From positions 10,434,001 through 10,498,000 of the forward strand of contig NC_073646.1 in NCBI RefSeq assembly GCF_029407905.1: a stretch of DNA of 64,000 nucleotides, written 5' to 3'. Positions 1 to 11,600 of this stretch are shown here, in pieces. The position numbers were made by a program, and so were the translations under genes. Numbering within the stretch: the first letter of the stretch is position 1; the number at the start of each line of letters is the position of its first letter. A model generated the notes under the pieces. That model had not been told where the DNA came from and did not search any database. It saw nothing but the letters and a program-made list of their open reading frames with translations. The DNA is from Bubalus kerabau. Taxonomy: Eukaryota > Chordata > Mammalia > Artiodactyla > Bovidae.

Positions 1-785
1 TTTGGTGGTTTGGTTTGTAGCCCAGCTGCGCCGGTGCTGGCTGGAGAAGAACTTTGTTGCAGGAGGACTGAAATGCTGGGGAGGCCATGGCCTTCTGGAG
101 ACAGTGCTGAGGTGGGACTAGGGGGTCTGGAAAGCTTGGTGTTTCTCTCATTGACTGTGGCTCTGAATTGCGCTTGTAACTCATTTCTCTTCTGATCGTT
201 TTATGATGTGTGGAGCCACTCCCATTGACCTGCCTGACAGATGTGGGCTTCTCTGGAGTCTGGTTTCTGTTACCTAAGGTGTGCTTGAGGGATCTGGTGA
301 AAGGGAGAAGGGACTGCCCGGAGCCAGCTGGGCAGCAGGTTGGAGAAGGCATCCTGTGGGCTCTGATGCCAGCTGGTGGAAGGTGGAGGGAGGAGGTATA
401 GGCAGAGGCACAGAGCCGGAACCGCCAGGGCAGACTGGACAGGCGGGCAGGGCAGGGCCGCTGCTGCTGCTACAGTGGAGGAGCCGAGGATGGGGGGCCA
501 GCCCAGGAGGCTTGAACGCGCAAGGAGGACATTCCCGTGGCAAAGAGGATGGTCCGAGTGTTACTACAGCAGCAGCAAGTGTTGTCAGAGGGTGATGGTG
601 AGCCAGCAGGAAACGCTGGTCTTGTCTCCATGAGGGGCCGCAAGGTCACAGCTAGTGCGGGGGCTGAAACCAGTGGCAGGAAAGGAGAGCAAAGCTGGGG
701 AGATGGAGTAGCAGGGTGTCTAACTGCTGGAGAAGAGGGAGGATCCGGAGTCTAGCTGAACCTGTGGGGCCAGAGCGGGGCGAGG

Positions 786-1015
786 TCTAGTGTGGTGGCC
801 AAGAACACAGGCTCTGGAGTCAGTCTGCCCACCATCACCTCCCAGCACTGCCCACCCCACTGCTGTAACCGTGGGCAGGTTATCAGACTCTCTGCCTCAG
901 TGTTCTCATCTGTAAAATGGGACTCAGTCCTGAGTGAGATGATACATGGAACTGTAAAATGCTTAACACGACACTTGATGCATAGGAAGTGCTCAGTCAG
1001 TGTCCCTGATAGTCA
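786..1015 (+). repeat. MIR SINE
   Basis: Old tRNA-derived MIR, recognisable from the sequence around GGCTCTGGAGTCAG, the core CTCATCTGTAAAATGGGA (908-925) and the tail AGGAAGTGCTCAGTCAGTG. Nearly full length. Confidence 0.85.
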
Positions 1016-1865
1016 TCATTATTATTTCTTCATTCCACTCCCTGGAGTATGGAGGGGGTGAAGACCACTATGGGAATGAGTGCATGGGATATCTTTCCTG
1101 CATCTTTCACTCAAGATACCCCTTCTGTTGGGGGTGGAGGGGATGTATTAATAATTCCTCAAAAGGAAATGGGTTAAACTGTTCCCAAAAGAGAGTGAGA
1201 CATTCTAGACCTAGAGGCTAGAAACTCAAGAGCCTTCACAGAAGTCTCCCATTAGGGCTGTAGGGATGGTGTAATTGCCCAGGTCCTCAGGCTCTGATGT
1301 AAAATCTCTGGACCATTAAACACACACCAGCCTGAAGCCTCAAGAATGGTCGTTAGGATGAGTTCTGTTGCATTCTTCTTGAGGTCCAGCAGAGGGTGCA
1401 GGAGGCAGATGGTGATCCAGTGTATGAACCCCTTTGCTGACCCCGGTGTGAGGTCATGTGAGGACCACAGGAGGAGATCATAAGGGATTGTTGAGAGAAT
1501 GGAAGAGGGAAGCAAGAAACGAATTTGGGGCAAGTTAAAAAGTTACCCAGAGGTGCTGCACTTTGGATCTAAGACATAAGCTCTTTCAGGATGAATAGCT
1601 CTGCTCTTTAGAGAGTTTCTGAAAGCTGTCTCAGACCTTTTCACATATCACATGGGGAAAGCGGGGCATTTGGGGTGGAAAGAGTCCTCCTGGGCTGGAC
1701 ATGTCACTAGCAAAGAACTTCTGTGTGTTTCCTTATTCTTTCTTTCTCCTTTAGAAGTTGAACCTACGCCACTGTTAACCTTCAGCATCAAAGGAAAACA
1801 GGGCTTGCTCAGAACTCAGCTGGAGGGTCCACTCCGGCCCTCCTAGCCAGGCCCCCGGAGCCGTG

Positions 1866-1998
1866 GGAAGAACCCTGGTATTGGAGTCCAGAGACCTTGG
1901 TTTAAGTCCCAGCTCTCTTCCTTGCTTGTTGAACAAGTCTCTGGGCATCTCTGAACTGCAGTTTCTTCTTCAGGAAAGCAGAGTTATAATGATCACAC
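1866..1998 (+). repeat. MIR SINE fragment
   Basis: The tRNA-related and core part of a MIR (TTGGAGTCCAGAGACCTTGG, then a CAGTTTCTTC core). Its 3' end runs into the CA array at 1996. Confidence 0.75.
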
Positions 1999-2229
1999 AC
2001 ACACCCACACACACCCACACACACACATACACACACACACCCCCCCCCCCCCCCCCAGACTGAGCCGCAGTTTATTCTTTGGTAAAGCAGTTATAATGAT
2101 CTCACACACACACACACACACACCCCCCCCCCCAGGACACACACACACATACACACAACCCAGGACACACACACACACACACACACCCCCCAGGATACAC
2201 ACACACACACACACCACCCCCCCCCAGGA
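1994..2229. repeat. Compound (CA)n / poly-C array with a duplicated MIR end
   Basis: Four or more CA runs, each ending in a poly-C run, are separated by short spacers reading CAGGACACAC or CCAGGATACAC. A MIR-derived stretch of about 40 bp (1958-1997) recurs at 2067-2101, so part of the array arose by tandem duplication of a MIR end plus CA plus C unit. Such arrays are length-polymorphic and hard to assemble. Confidence 0.9.
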
Positions 2230-2574
2230 TGTGGTAAAGACCAGGTAAACAGTGGCTGGACCTGAATCTGCGAACAACCTGACATCCTGGTTCATAAGCT
2301 CACCTTGAAAATAGGCCGTATTGAGGGTGGCAGGGGTTGGGGGGAGCATGGGGGTGTTGATGTACTTTGCACTTGTTGGGTGTCTTGACTGTGTCTCCAC
2401 GGCCCGGAAGGGAATGTTGTGACTCTGAGACTCTACTCGGTCCACGTTCCACCCGGTTTCTCTGTGTCTTCTCCCCTCCCTTCTTTTGCTCGAACCCCGT
2501 CCCCTCCCGATCATGCACACCCGGAGGATTGGACCTGCATTGCATCACTGCCCTGGTCTCTTCTTGTTCCCCAG

Positions 2575-2643
2575 GTTGCTCTTCTAGACATCGATATATG
2601 CGGGCCGTCAATTCCCAAGATCATGGGATTGGAAGGAGAACAG
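2575..2643 (+). CDS. NUBP1: NUBP1 exon: residues 87-109
   Basis: Starts after CCCCAG and ends before GTAAGA, phase 0 at both ends, 23 codons. It carries the ALLDIDICGPSIPK segment, which follows the P-loop strand in this family and holds conserved Asp residues near the nucleotide. Confidence 0.96.
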
Positions 2644-5600
2644 GTAAGAGCAAAATTTTAAAAACACCAGGAAATATTTTCTTATAATGAACCTGAGCCC
2701 TGAGCTGTGCACCCTAAGCCAGGGGGTCAGCGGAGCGCGTGCGTTTTTACCTGGATGTGACCACATCAGGGAGGGTTCAGTCGAGGGTCTACTTTTAACA
2801 ACAGCTGTGAGTTTGGGGGTGTGTTGGGGGGGGCGACCCATCTGTAAGTTCATCCAAGCCATCTGAGAAGTGTTCATTTCGATGCCGTCTTAGAGGGGAA
2901 GGGAAAGAGCAAGTCAAATGCAGAAGTCAGACACAAAAACTTGGTCCTGGCTGGGAAAGCTTGAGCAGGGCTGGCAAGGGCTCTGTAGGCTGGAAGCAAG
3001 GGAATCTTTCTGCCCCTGTGGTCACTGGGGAAGTGAGGGGAAGTGAGACCGCGAGGCAGGCGGGTGACGTGGGATTGGGGGGTGGGAGGCAGCCGAGCTA
3101 GGTGCCACCGCCTCCTCCCGCCCTGGTGCGCAGAGCTGGCCAGGAAGGGGCTCCCAGGGGGTTGCATTTTGAAGCCAGCCTGGAGGACCAGCCTTGTCCG
3201 GGGCTGTCGGGATGGGTTCGTTCTTTACGAAGCACTGGGTGCTGCCGTTCAGAGGTGAACGAGGCAGATAAAGACCCTGCCCTCATGGGAAGGACGGGTG
3301 ACAATAGGAATCTACGTGAAGCGAGGGGATGGGACAGATGGCAGGGAGGGGGCCCGGGGAGCTGCTCTCTGGGAGGAGGTGGTCAAGGGCACCCTGCTCA
3401 GAGAGCCAGGAGGAAGGCATGCTGGGCTGGGGACTGTCCTCGTACCCAGTAGCCTGTGGGGCCACGCAGAGTGGCCCTCAGGGTGGCAGAGAGTAGCCCA
3501 GGTGGATGGGGCCAGCCCCTGGGGACTCTGCTCAGGGCTTGGCACTTGCTTCCCACGTGCTGAGAGGCGCTGATGCTGTGCGGGGTCAGGGCGGAGCAGC
3601 GGGACCATGGCTCTGACCACGTACCCGTGGGCAGCAGGCTCTGAAGCGTGGGTCTCCCTTCATCGTCAGTCACACACACGTGCTACCCACTGAGCCGGCG
3701 CACGAGTCGTTTATAAAAACTGAACATTGTAAATGGTGAGAAATTCCACCCTTTTCTTCTCCTGTGCTGTTGGATCATCGGGTTTACCCCCTCTTTCAAG
3801 ACCAGTGACTTAGAGAATGATTATTAATAGGAATTAATGGGGTTTTTTTTATTTGAAGTATGACTTTGAAGCCAGTGACAAAGAGTCACATATTACCTGA
3901 ATTGCATTTCTGTCAAATGTTGGGGACAGGCACCTCTGTAGACACAGTAGATCCATGATGACCTAGGAGTGGGGGGAAGCGTGGTGGTTGGGGGTGACAC
4001 TTGAGGGGTGCAGGGTATCTTCTTAGAGTAAACAGAATGTTCTGACGTTGATTGTGGTGATGGATGTGCAATTCTGTGACTATCCTGAAGCCACTTAAGT
4101 GTACGCTTTAACTGGGTGAACTGTGTGGTATGTGAATTATATCTGAGTCAACTGTTTACAAAAGTAAGATGTCATCAGGAAAAATGGGCCTTCTCTTTTG
4201 GCTCCAACGTTGCCTGAAGCATAAATTCTAAGACTTGATGTGCAGTTAGAAATTGCGTTAAGTTCCAGTTTCATAGAAAAGCGTTGGAGTAGACTTCAAC
4301 CCTGGAAGTTTGTTGTTGCTTAGTCGCTAAGTCGTGTCCAACTGTTCTTTGACCCCAGGGACTAAGGCCTGCCAGGTTTCTCTGTCCATAGGATTCTCCA
4401 GGCAAGAATACTGGAGTGGGTTGCCATTTTCTTATCCAGGGGATCTTCCCAACCCAGGGATGGAACCTGAGTCTCTTGCCTTGGCAGGTGGATTCTTTAC
4501 CACTGAACAACCAGGGAAGCCCTCACCCTGGCAGTTAGTGACACCTAACTGGAAAGCATCTGGGTCTTGAAATAGCCCCAGCTTCCCGCCGACACCCCTT
4601 TTCCAGGGCTTGTCCCCTGGGGCAGCAGCTCAGACCACCAGCGGGAGGGTTCCGTGACCGCTGCTTCACTCAGGGTCGTCCCTCCACTCAGTTACCTGCA
4701 TCTTCGCAGCAATCCCCAACCGGTTTTTGTCATGCTTTTAAAATCCCCCAGATCATACTGGACTCGGATGAACACTGGTTCCCTGACCCGATATTTAAGC
4801 AGAGTTTCCAGATCGCCCAACCTGGGAGGGGAAAGCGTATGCACTCTATCATCTGTATCTCTGGCTTCCCAGGTGGCACTAGTGGTAAAGAACCTGCCTG
4901 CCGATGCAGGAGACATAAGAGACACAGGTTCCATCCCTGGGTTGGGAAGGTCCCCTGGAGGAGGGCACAGCAACCCACCCACTGCAGTATTCTTGCCTGG
5001 AAAATCCCATGGACAGAGGAGCCTGGTGGGCTGCAGCCCATAGGGTTGCGAAGAGTCGGACATGACTGAGCAACTGAGCATGAACCTGTATCGCCTAACC
5101 CTGACCCCCTGGTATTCACTCCCTGTTAAGAATTCAGTGGCAGCCTTTAAGACGACGAATCGTAATTTATAAAACTGCCCTCCTACTGCATAAACTTTGC
5201 GTGTAAAGCACGACCAGGGTGTGTAATTTCTCACAAATGAGACAGGCTCCTGTTCCCGCAGGTTCACCAGAGCGGCTCGGGCTGGTCTCCAGTGGTGAGT
5301 GCCCACCCCAGGCCTTCCCTTCAGGGTGGTGTGTACATAAGGGATAGTGGTGGGCAGTCAATCGGTGGCTATTTATCAGTCAACGGGTAGTCACTGAGGC
5401 ACTTTCCTGGGCCTGGGGGATCCAGTTACGACCAGGGATTGGCTCAGAGAGTAGCTCTTTCCAGTTTGTGGGCCAAACAGTTGCCGCCATTGTAGATGGA
5501 AAGTAGTGATATGCAAATGAATGACTGTGGCCCTTTTCCAATAAAACTTTATGTACAAAACCAGAAGCGGGGCCAGCCAGATTAAAACAGCAAGTTTGTT

Positions 5601-8600
5601 GTTGTTTAGTCGCTCTGTCATGCCTGACTCTTTGCAGCCTCATGGACTGCAGCACACTAGGCTTCCCTGTCTTTCACTGTCTCCCGAAGTTTGCTCAAGC
5701 TCATGTCCACTGAGTCATGATGCATCCAGCCATCTCATCCTCTGTGACCTCCTTCAGAGGAGACAGTATTTGTTCATTTCAGCTGAGTTCATTGTCATTG
5801 CCACCTAGGGCCGTATGGTGATTCTTTCAATCCCCCCAAATATGGTAACCTTTTTTTTTTTTAATGATTTTTTTGGGGGTGGGAGAGATTTAAGGATTCA
5901 AAAAGTGAATATATACTCACATCACATAGTAACTTTGCCCCCTCAATTTCTTCCGCCTGCGCTCAGACACAAGATATAGGGAAGTGCCTGGCACTGTGGT
6001 TTGAAGTAAAATGTCTCTTGCATCATCCTTTCCAGTTCCTGGAAGACAATTTGGGGGTGATGTCGGTGGGTTTCTTACTCAGCAGCCCCGATGATGCTGT
6101 CATCTGGAGGGGACCAAAGAAAAATGGTTTGTTACTCTGCTTTCTGTCTCTTGTCACGTCCTTCCAGGGGCAGAAGCGAATCCCATCCCATCAGTATGGC
6201 CTGTGTCTCTGGTGGCCTCTTTCTTCACTGGTTGAAGAGAGCCCATAGAAATTCCAATTTTATGTAATAAATGTAACGTTACAAATTTTTGTATCTCTGA
6301 TGGGTTTTTTCTCTCCTGAAAACCCACCTAATCCTGAAATGATCCCTCTGGTGGTTTGTGCTCTTGTCAGAGAGAGGAGGATATAGGGTGAAGTCAGTAC
6401 CAGTTTGATAGGGTGTCCAGGCTGCAGGTACGGAAGTGCCAACCTGGGCAAGGCTCCTCAGCCTCGGTGCTGTGATGTTCTGAGCCAGACAATCCCTTGT
6501 TGGGGAGGTTGGGGGGTGGACGGTCCTCCGCATCACAGGGTGTTAGCAGTTCCCTGGCCACCCTGGAGGCAAGTAGAAGACCCTCCCTAGTTTTGGACAA
6601 GCCCCCAGGCACTGTCACACCCCACCAACGGAGCGCATAGACAAGCTGTGCGTAAGGGTCAGGAGCTGTGCTTTTGTAGGGTCAGAGGACAGGAGCTAGC
6701 GTGCATCACCACTGCCTCCCCCACAGGCATGATCAAGCAGTTCCTCCGTGACGTGGACTGGGGCGAGGTGGACTACCTCATCGTGGACACCCCTCCCGGG
6801 ACGTCGGATGAACACCTCTCTGTGGCACAGTACCTGGCCGCAGCGCACATCGACGGGGCGGTAATCATCACCACGCCGCAGGTGGGCGAGGGCCAGGTGG
6901 AGTGGGATCTGGGGCACTGCACTGGGGGAGCTCTTTCTTCCACGGCCTGAGACCCTGGGCTCCCCAACACCCTGGCTGGGATCCGCAGAAACCTTATGTT
7001 TATCTTCAGTTCAGCCGTTGTCGGTGGACAGGGAGGCATGAGGTGGCTGGGGTGGGGGCTGCCTAGAGCAGGGGTGGAAGGGGCCCTGGCCCAAGGATGG
7101 CGGTGGAGAGAAGACGGATGCTTCATTAGAAATGTTTCCTGATGAATATTTAACAGAGCTGGGCAACCAGCCATGCGCTCTTAAACCCTTAGACCAGCTG
7201 TACTCTCGAGAGCAAGTCCCAAAGAAGTGACCTTCAGGGACAGTGGAGCTGGGACATCCACCCTGATGGCAGGTGCTGACAGCGGGCAAGGCTTCCCATG
7301 TGGGGACTGTGTGCTTTCTGTGAGCCTAAAACCACTCTAAAAATGGTCAAAAGCAACAGCAGCAATCGAGTTGACACAAGAGTGGCCTCTCCAATACCAC
7401 ATTTACTGTGAAAGGAAACAGAGCCCCCCTTAGGTTCAGGAGGAGGGCAGTGGCCGTTCCAGAAGCTGGCGAGGATGCGCTGTGTCTGCTTCTGTGTCTG
7501 TCACTTCTCCAGAAAACAGGACTTCACGCTGGGCACACCCACTCCCTCGGAGCCTTGCACATCCAGCAGCTGGCTTTCTTTGGGGGTCATTTTTGAGAAA
7601 GCAGGGCTTTTAGAGGACACTAGGGAGAGAACCAGAGGCACCCTACGGAGATGCTTAGTACCAGCGGGTTTACTTTCTAGCCAAGCCCTTTTGTCTGCAC
7701 CCCAGCCTCCAAGGGCTCAAGAGGCAAACATGGGCCTCAGGAGAATAGACTCAAAGCCCAGGTCCACTGGGGGCCCACAACTGTTAGAGCTGTGCTTGAT
7801 AGCACACAACACTTGGACATGTGTCTGCAATAAAATTAAAGATGGATTGGGTAGGGTACTAAGCTCTGATTACCCACGCTCCTCTCGCTGTAAGGCACAT
7901 AGGGTCCAGAAGTGAATTCGCAGGGCTCCAAACCAGGTAATATTCCTTATTTTCTTTTGGTCCATAAAGTTGTGGTCATGATAACCAAGGTCAGAGGTTA
8001 GCAGACTTTTTCTGTTAAGGGCCAGAGGGGAACTATTTCAGGCTTTGCGGATCACAGGGTCTCTGTCCCAGCTCCCCAGTGGTACCATTATGGGATGAAA
8101 GTGGCCAGAGGTAATGTGGTGGTCAGGCTGTGCTCCAGAAGAACTCGATCTACGAAAACAGGGCAGCCAGGCGAGCCTGCAGGCTGCCCCCCGCCCCCGG
8201 CTAAAACAAGGCTCACACGTGGTTGCATGAAACACTCAGGGAACGGTTGTTGTTCAGTCATTAAGTCGTGTCTGACTCTCTGCAATTCTGCATTGGCAGG
8301 CAGGTTCTTTACCATTGAGCCACCAGGGAAGCCCTTATATACAGAGTCTCTAAAGCTTCACGACAGTGATGCCGCGGCCCTGCAGCCGTCCCTCCACCAC
8401 GCGATCGTTCCCTCTTTGTGCCCAGACTCTGAAATAACCAGTCTTCTGGAACCTTAACAGGAAGTGTCGCTCCAGGATGTCCGGAAAGAGATCAGCTTCT
8501 GCCACAAGGTGAAGCTGCCCATCATCGGGGTGGTGGAAAACATGAGTGGCTTCATCTGCCCCAAATGTCAGGTGAGAGCACGTTCCCCCCCAAGTCCCGG

Positions 8601-11600
8601 CCTCCACGCTTGGGGAGATGGTGGGGTCGGGTGTCTGGGAAACCGTTTCTGCTTTCCCCATCGTTTGGGAACAGGAATAGTTTAAAAAAAAAAGAAAACA
8701 ATCCTCTGTTGCCGATTTAATGGAAATTCACACTCAGAAGAGCCTTTTTGTTATTTAAAGTTTGTTTAAAGTGTGGTCCATTCATACAATTCTGACACAA
8801 ACTCAGGATTCCTCCCCCTTTTACATTGCGTTTCAGAAAGAGTCTCAGATATTCCCACCAACGACGGGGGGTGCGGAGGCCATGTGCCAGGACCTGAAGA
8901 TCCCGCTGCTTGGCAAAGTGCCTCTGGATCCACGCATAGGTGGGTGCGCCCCCCACCCCCACCCCCCAGCTAAGAGCAGCAAGGAAACAAGCGGGTGTGT
9001 GGTGAGGGAGCAGGAGGGCCTCGGGGAGGCAGGAAGGGACCACAAGGGTGTAGGAGAGACTGGTCATGGAGGCACCTGGCGCAGGGGGCGGGAGGAGAGG
9101 AAGTCAGCAAGGAGAGGGGCCAGGCGGGGGTGACTGGGGGGAGGAGGCAAGGGCATGTATTCGAGTCCTGTCTCACACAGGAATTAGGTCCTGGCGTGAA
9201 AGTCATCGACAGAATTAGCCTTGAGAACCCCAAGGAAGGGCACCCCACCTTGTCCTGTCTGCAGGGAAGCCCAGCACAGCCCTCCTGATGCCCGGATGGG
9301 TGAGCAGGAGGGCACGTTGCTGGCCTGCCTTCAGGGGTCATGCACCTCTCTGGGTACCAGAGTCCTTGGGGCCCCCATCTCCACACCACACTCACTCCAG
9401 GGCATCAGCTTGCTGCGTGGAGTGGGGGACAGCCACCCCCCTTTCAGTGACACCCACCACCGACTTTCTTTCCCCACCATAACAGAGTCGGGCTTGCTGA
9501 AGTTAGATGTGTCTGTGACGAGGAAGTGGGGCAGTGAGGTTTTGTAGATGAGGCCTAAGGAGGCAAGGGAGACTGTCGGGGAGTTGGTGTGGACGGCTCT
9601 GCAGCCAAGCCTCGCGGTTTGGACCCCGGCTGTCAGGAACTGAGACCAGGGAGGGTGGGCGCTGTATGTGCTTAGAGGCTGAGGCCGTGGGCCACTTATA
9701 CTGGTTGGGAGGCGGTTAGGACCAGACCAAGCCGGGCATCAGCATGGAGAGGAAGGGACACAGAGAGGGGAAGCGACAGGCTGGGGCAGGTGGGGAGGAG
9801 GAGGTGTCCCTGACGTCCATGCTGCCCAGCGTGACCCCCGGGGAGCTGGGGATGCCACCCAGGGCCAGCGAGCACGGGAGAGCCAGCTCCCTGCTGGTAC
9901 TGTGTGGAGCGGGCAGAGCCTTAGCATGTCAGCTGGTGAGAGGTGGGAGCAGAGGGGGCCGTGTCCACGCTGGGGGGACGGCATAGAGGGAGCCAAGAGC
10001 ACAGTGTGGAGGAGGCCTGCCCCGAGGAGGGGGGCGTGAAGACCCCAGAGCGCCTGGGCCCCCAGCAGGGTGGCTTCTGGAGTCCCCTCGACGGTGCCCA
10101 CACCCAGCAGCACTTGTGGTACCTGGCTCCCCCGAGAAACAACTCCGGCTGCTTTTCAGCCTTCCCTAGTGTTGTCTTTGCATTGACCAGCGTTTCCTTT
10201 GGGGTCGTAGGAGCAGGTACCGCCCCTGGAGGCAGGCTGGCCATACGAGCGTGTGGGGCCGGGTGGGTGGCGGGCCTGAGTGGTCACTCCCGCCAGCTGC
10301 AGGCTGCGGCGGCCTCAGACCTCAGAGGCACTGGTAGGAGAGGCGGCCGGACGGTGGCCTCGGGACTCAGGGGTTGCAAGGACGCGGTGTCGTCCACTGG
10401 GCACGCTCCCACGTGACAGGGCGCACCTCGCCTCCAGTTGAAACTGCACAGCCAGGGGCAGCAAGCGTGGGAAGGGATGGGGGTGAACACTGCCACGGGC
10501 TGAGGCAAGGCGGACAGGGCCCGGTGAGGCTGCCGAGGCCCCCAGAGCCGCTTTGTGCAGTGAGGGAGCAGCCCCATCACCGGGGAGACTGGAGGCCATG
10601 CACAGCCCCTGTGCAAACACGCAGCAAGGGAGCTGCCAGGCTTTGGTGTCGGGATCCCAGCCCCCCGGGCCCTCGCCCCAGGCCTGGATCCCCCCGCCAC
10701 CCCCTTCGCCCCTCCACTGGCTCTGGGCTCGGGCGGGTCCTTGCGGGGCTCTGAGCCTCAGGCTCACGTGTTAGGTGGGGATGTGATGGAACCACTGTGG
10801 GGGCTGCACAGGTGGACGGCATACGCGAGGGGTGAGGTCTCGGACAGGGCAGGGAGAGGGGAGGTTTGTGGAGGTGGGGAGCCGACCAGAGCGAGTTGTG
10901 AGGGTTTGGGCAGGTCTCCTGGGGAGGGGAGGACGAGGAGCGAGAGGATGCCGGGTGAACATCAGGAAGAAGTGGCCCCACGAGCCTTCTGTGGGACCTG
11001 TGACCTCCCAGACCTGGTCTGCGAGCAGGAACTCGGAGGCTTCCCTAGCTGCTTCTACCCACAGTGTCCAGGCCAGTGCGTGGGGCCCCCCTCCGCACCC
11101 CCAAACCCCCAGGTGTCCCTGTCCTACCCAGCAATGTGCTGGGGAGACTATTGCTCTGCAATTGGCCCAGCCAGTGTCCCCCCAGAGGCTGGGGAGCAGC
11201 TGTGGGTTGTGGGACCACTGATCCAGCTTCTCTAGCAGGGACAGGGGCTGGGGGGGTGGGGGCAGGGTCTACTCAGGACCAGACAGGAGATGAGCTCCCC
11301 CCGGCCCAGGACCCCCCATGCCCACCTGGATGGGTTGATGCCAAGGTGCAGTGACCTTCAAGATACAGTTACAGAGGGAGAAAGCAATGAGTGGAATATG
11401 TGTATGCGCCCAAGCATTTTTTAAAAAAATACTTGAGTGTGTATATGTATGCATACGCCACACTTACTTATTTTTAGAAAGAGCTGACACCCCAGTAGCT
11501 TCCCTTGAACTCATTCTTCACGGTGTAACCTTCTGTCCTCCGTACTCTTTCACTCTGAGTCTTCATTATCTTCTTACTGGAGAATGAATCGATCTTTTTT

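Larger units (their letters stand above)
1..2574 (+). other. NUBP1 intron (5' end outside window)
   Basis: No coding exon could be found here: neither the Walker A exon nor any segment matching NUBP1 residues 1-86. It holds two MIR copies and a CA/poly-C array; the rest is GC-rich sequence without a recognisable feature. Confidence 0.7.

Noticed and set aside
1993..2520. 175-codon cysteine/valine-rich frame
   Set aside because: It is a translation of the CA/poly-C array (repeated VCVCVC) and not a real protein.
1..2574. Search for the NUBP1 Walker A exon (GKGGVGKS)
   Set aside because: No matching sequence in either direction; it must lie upstream of the window.
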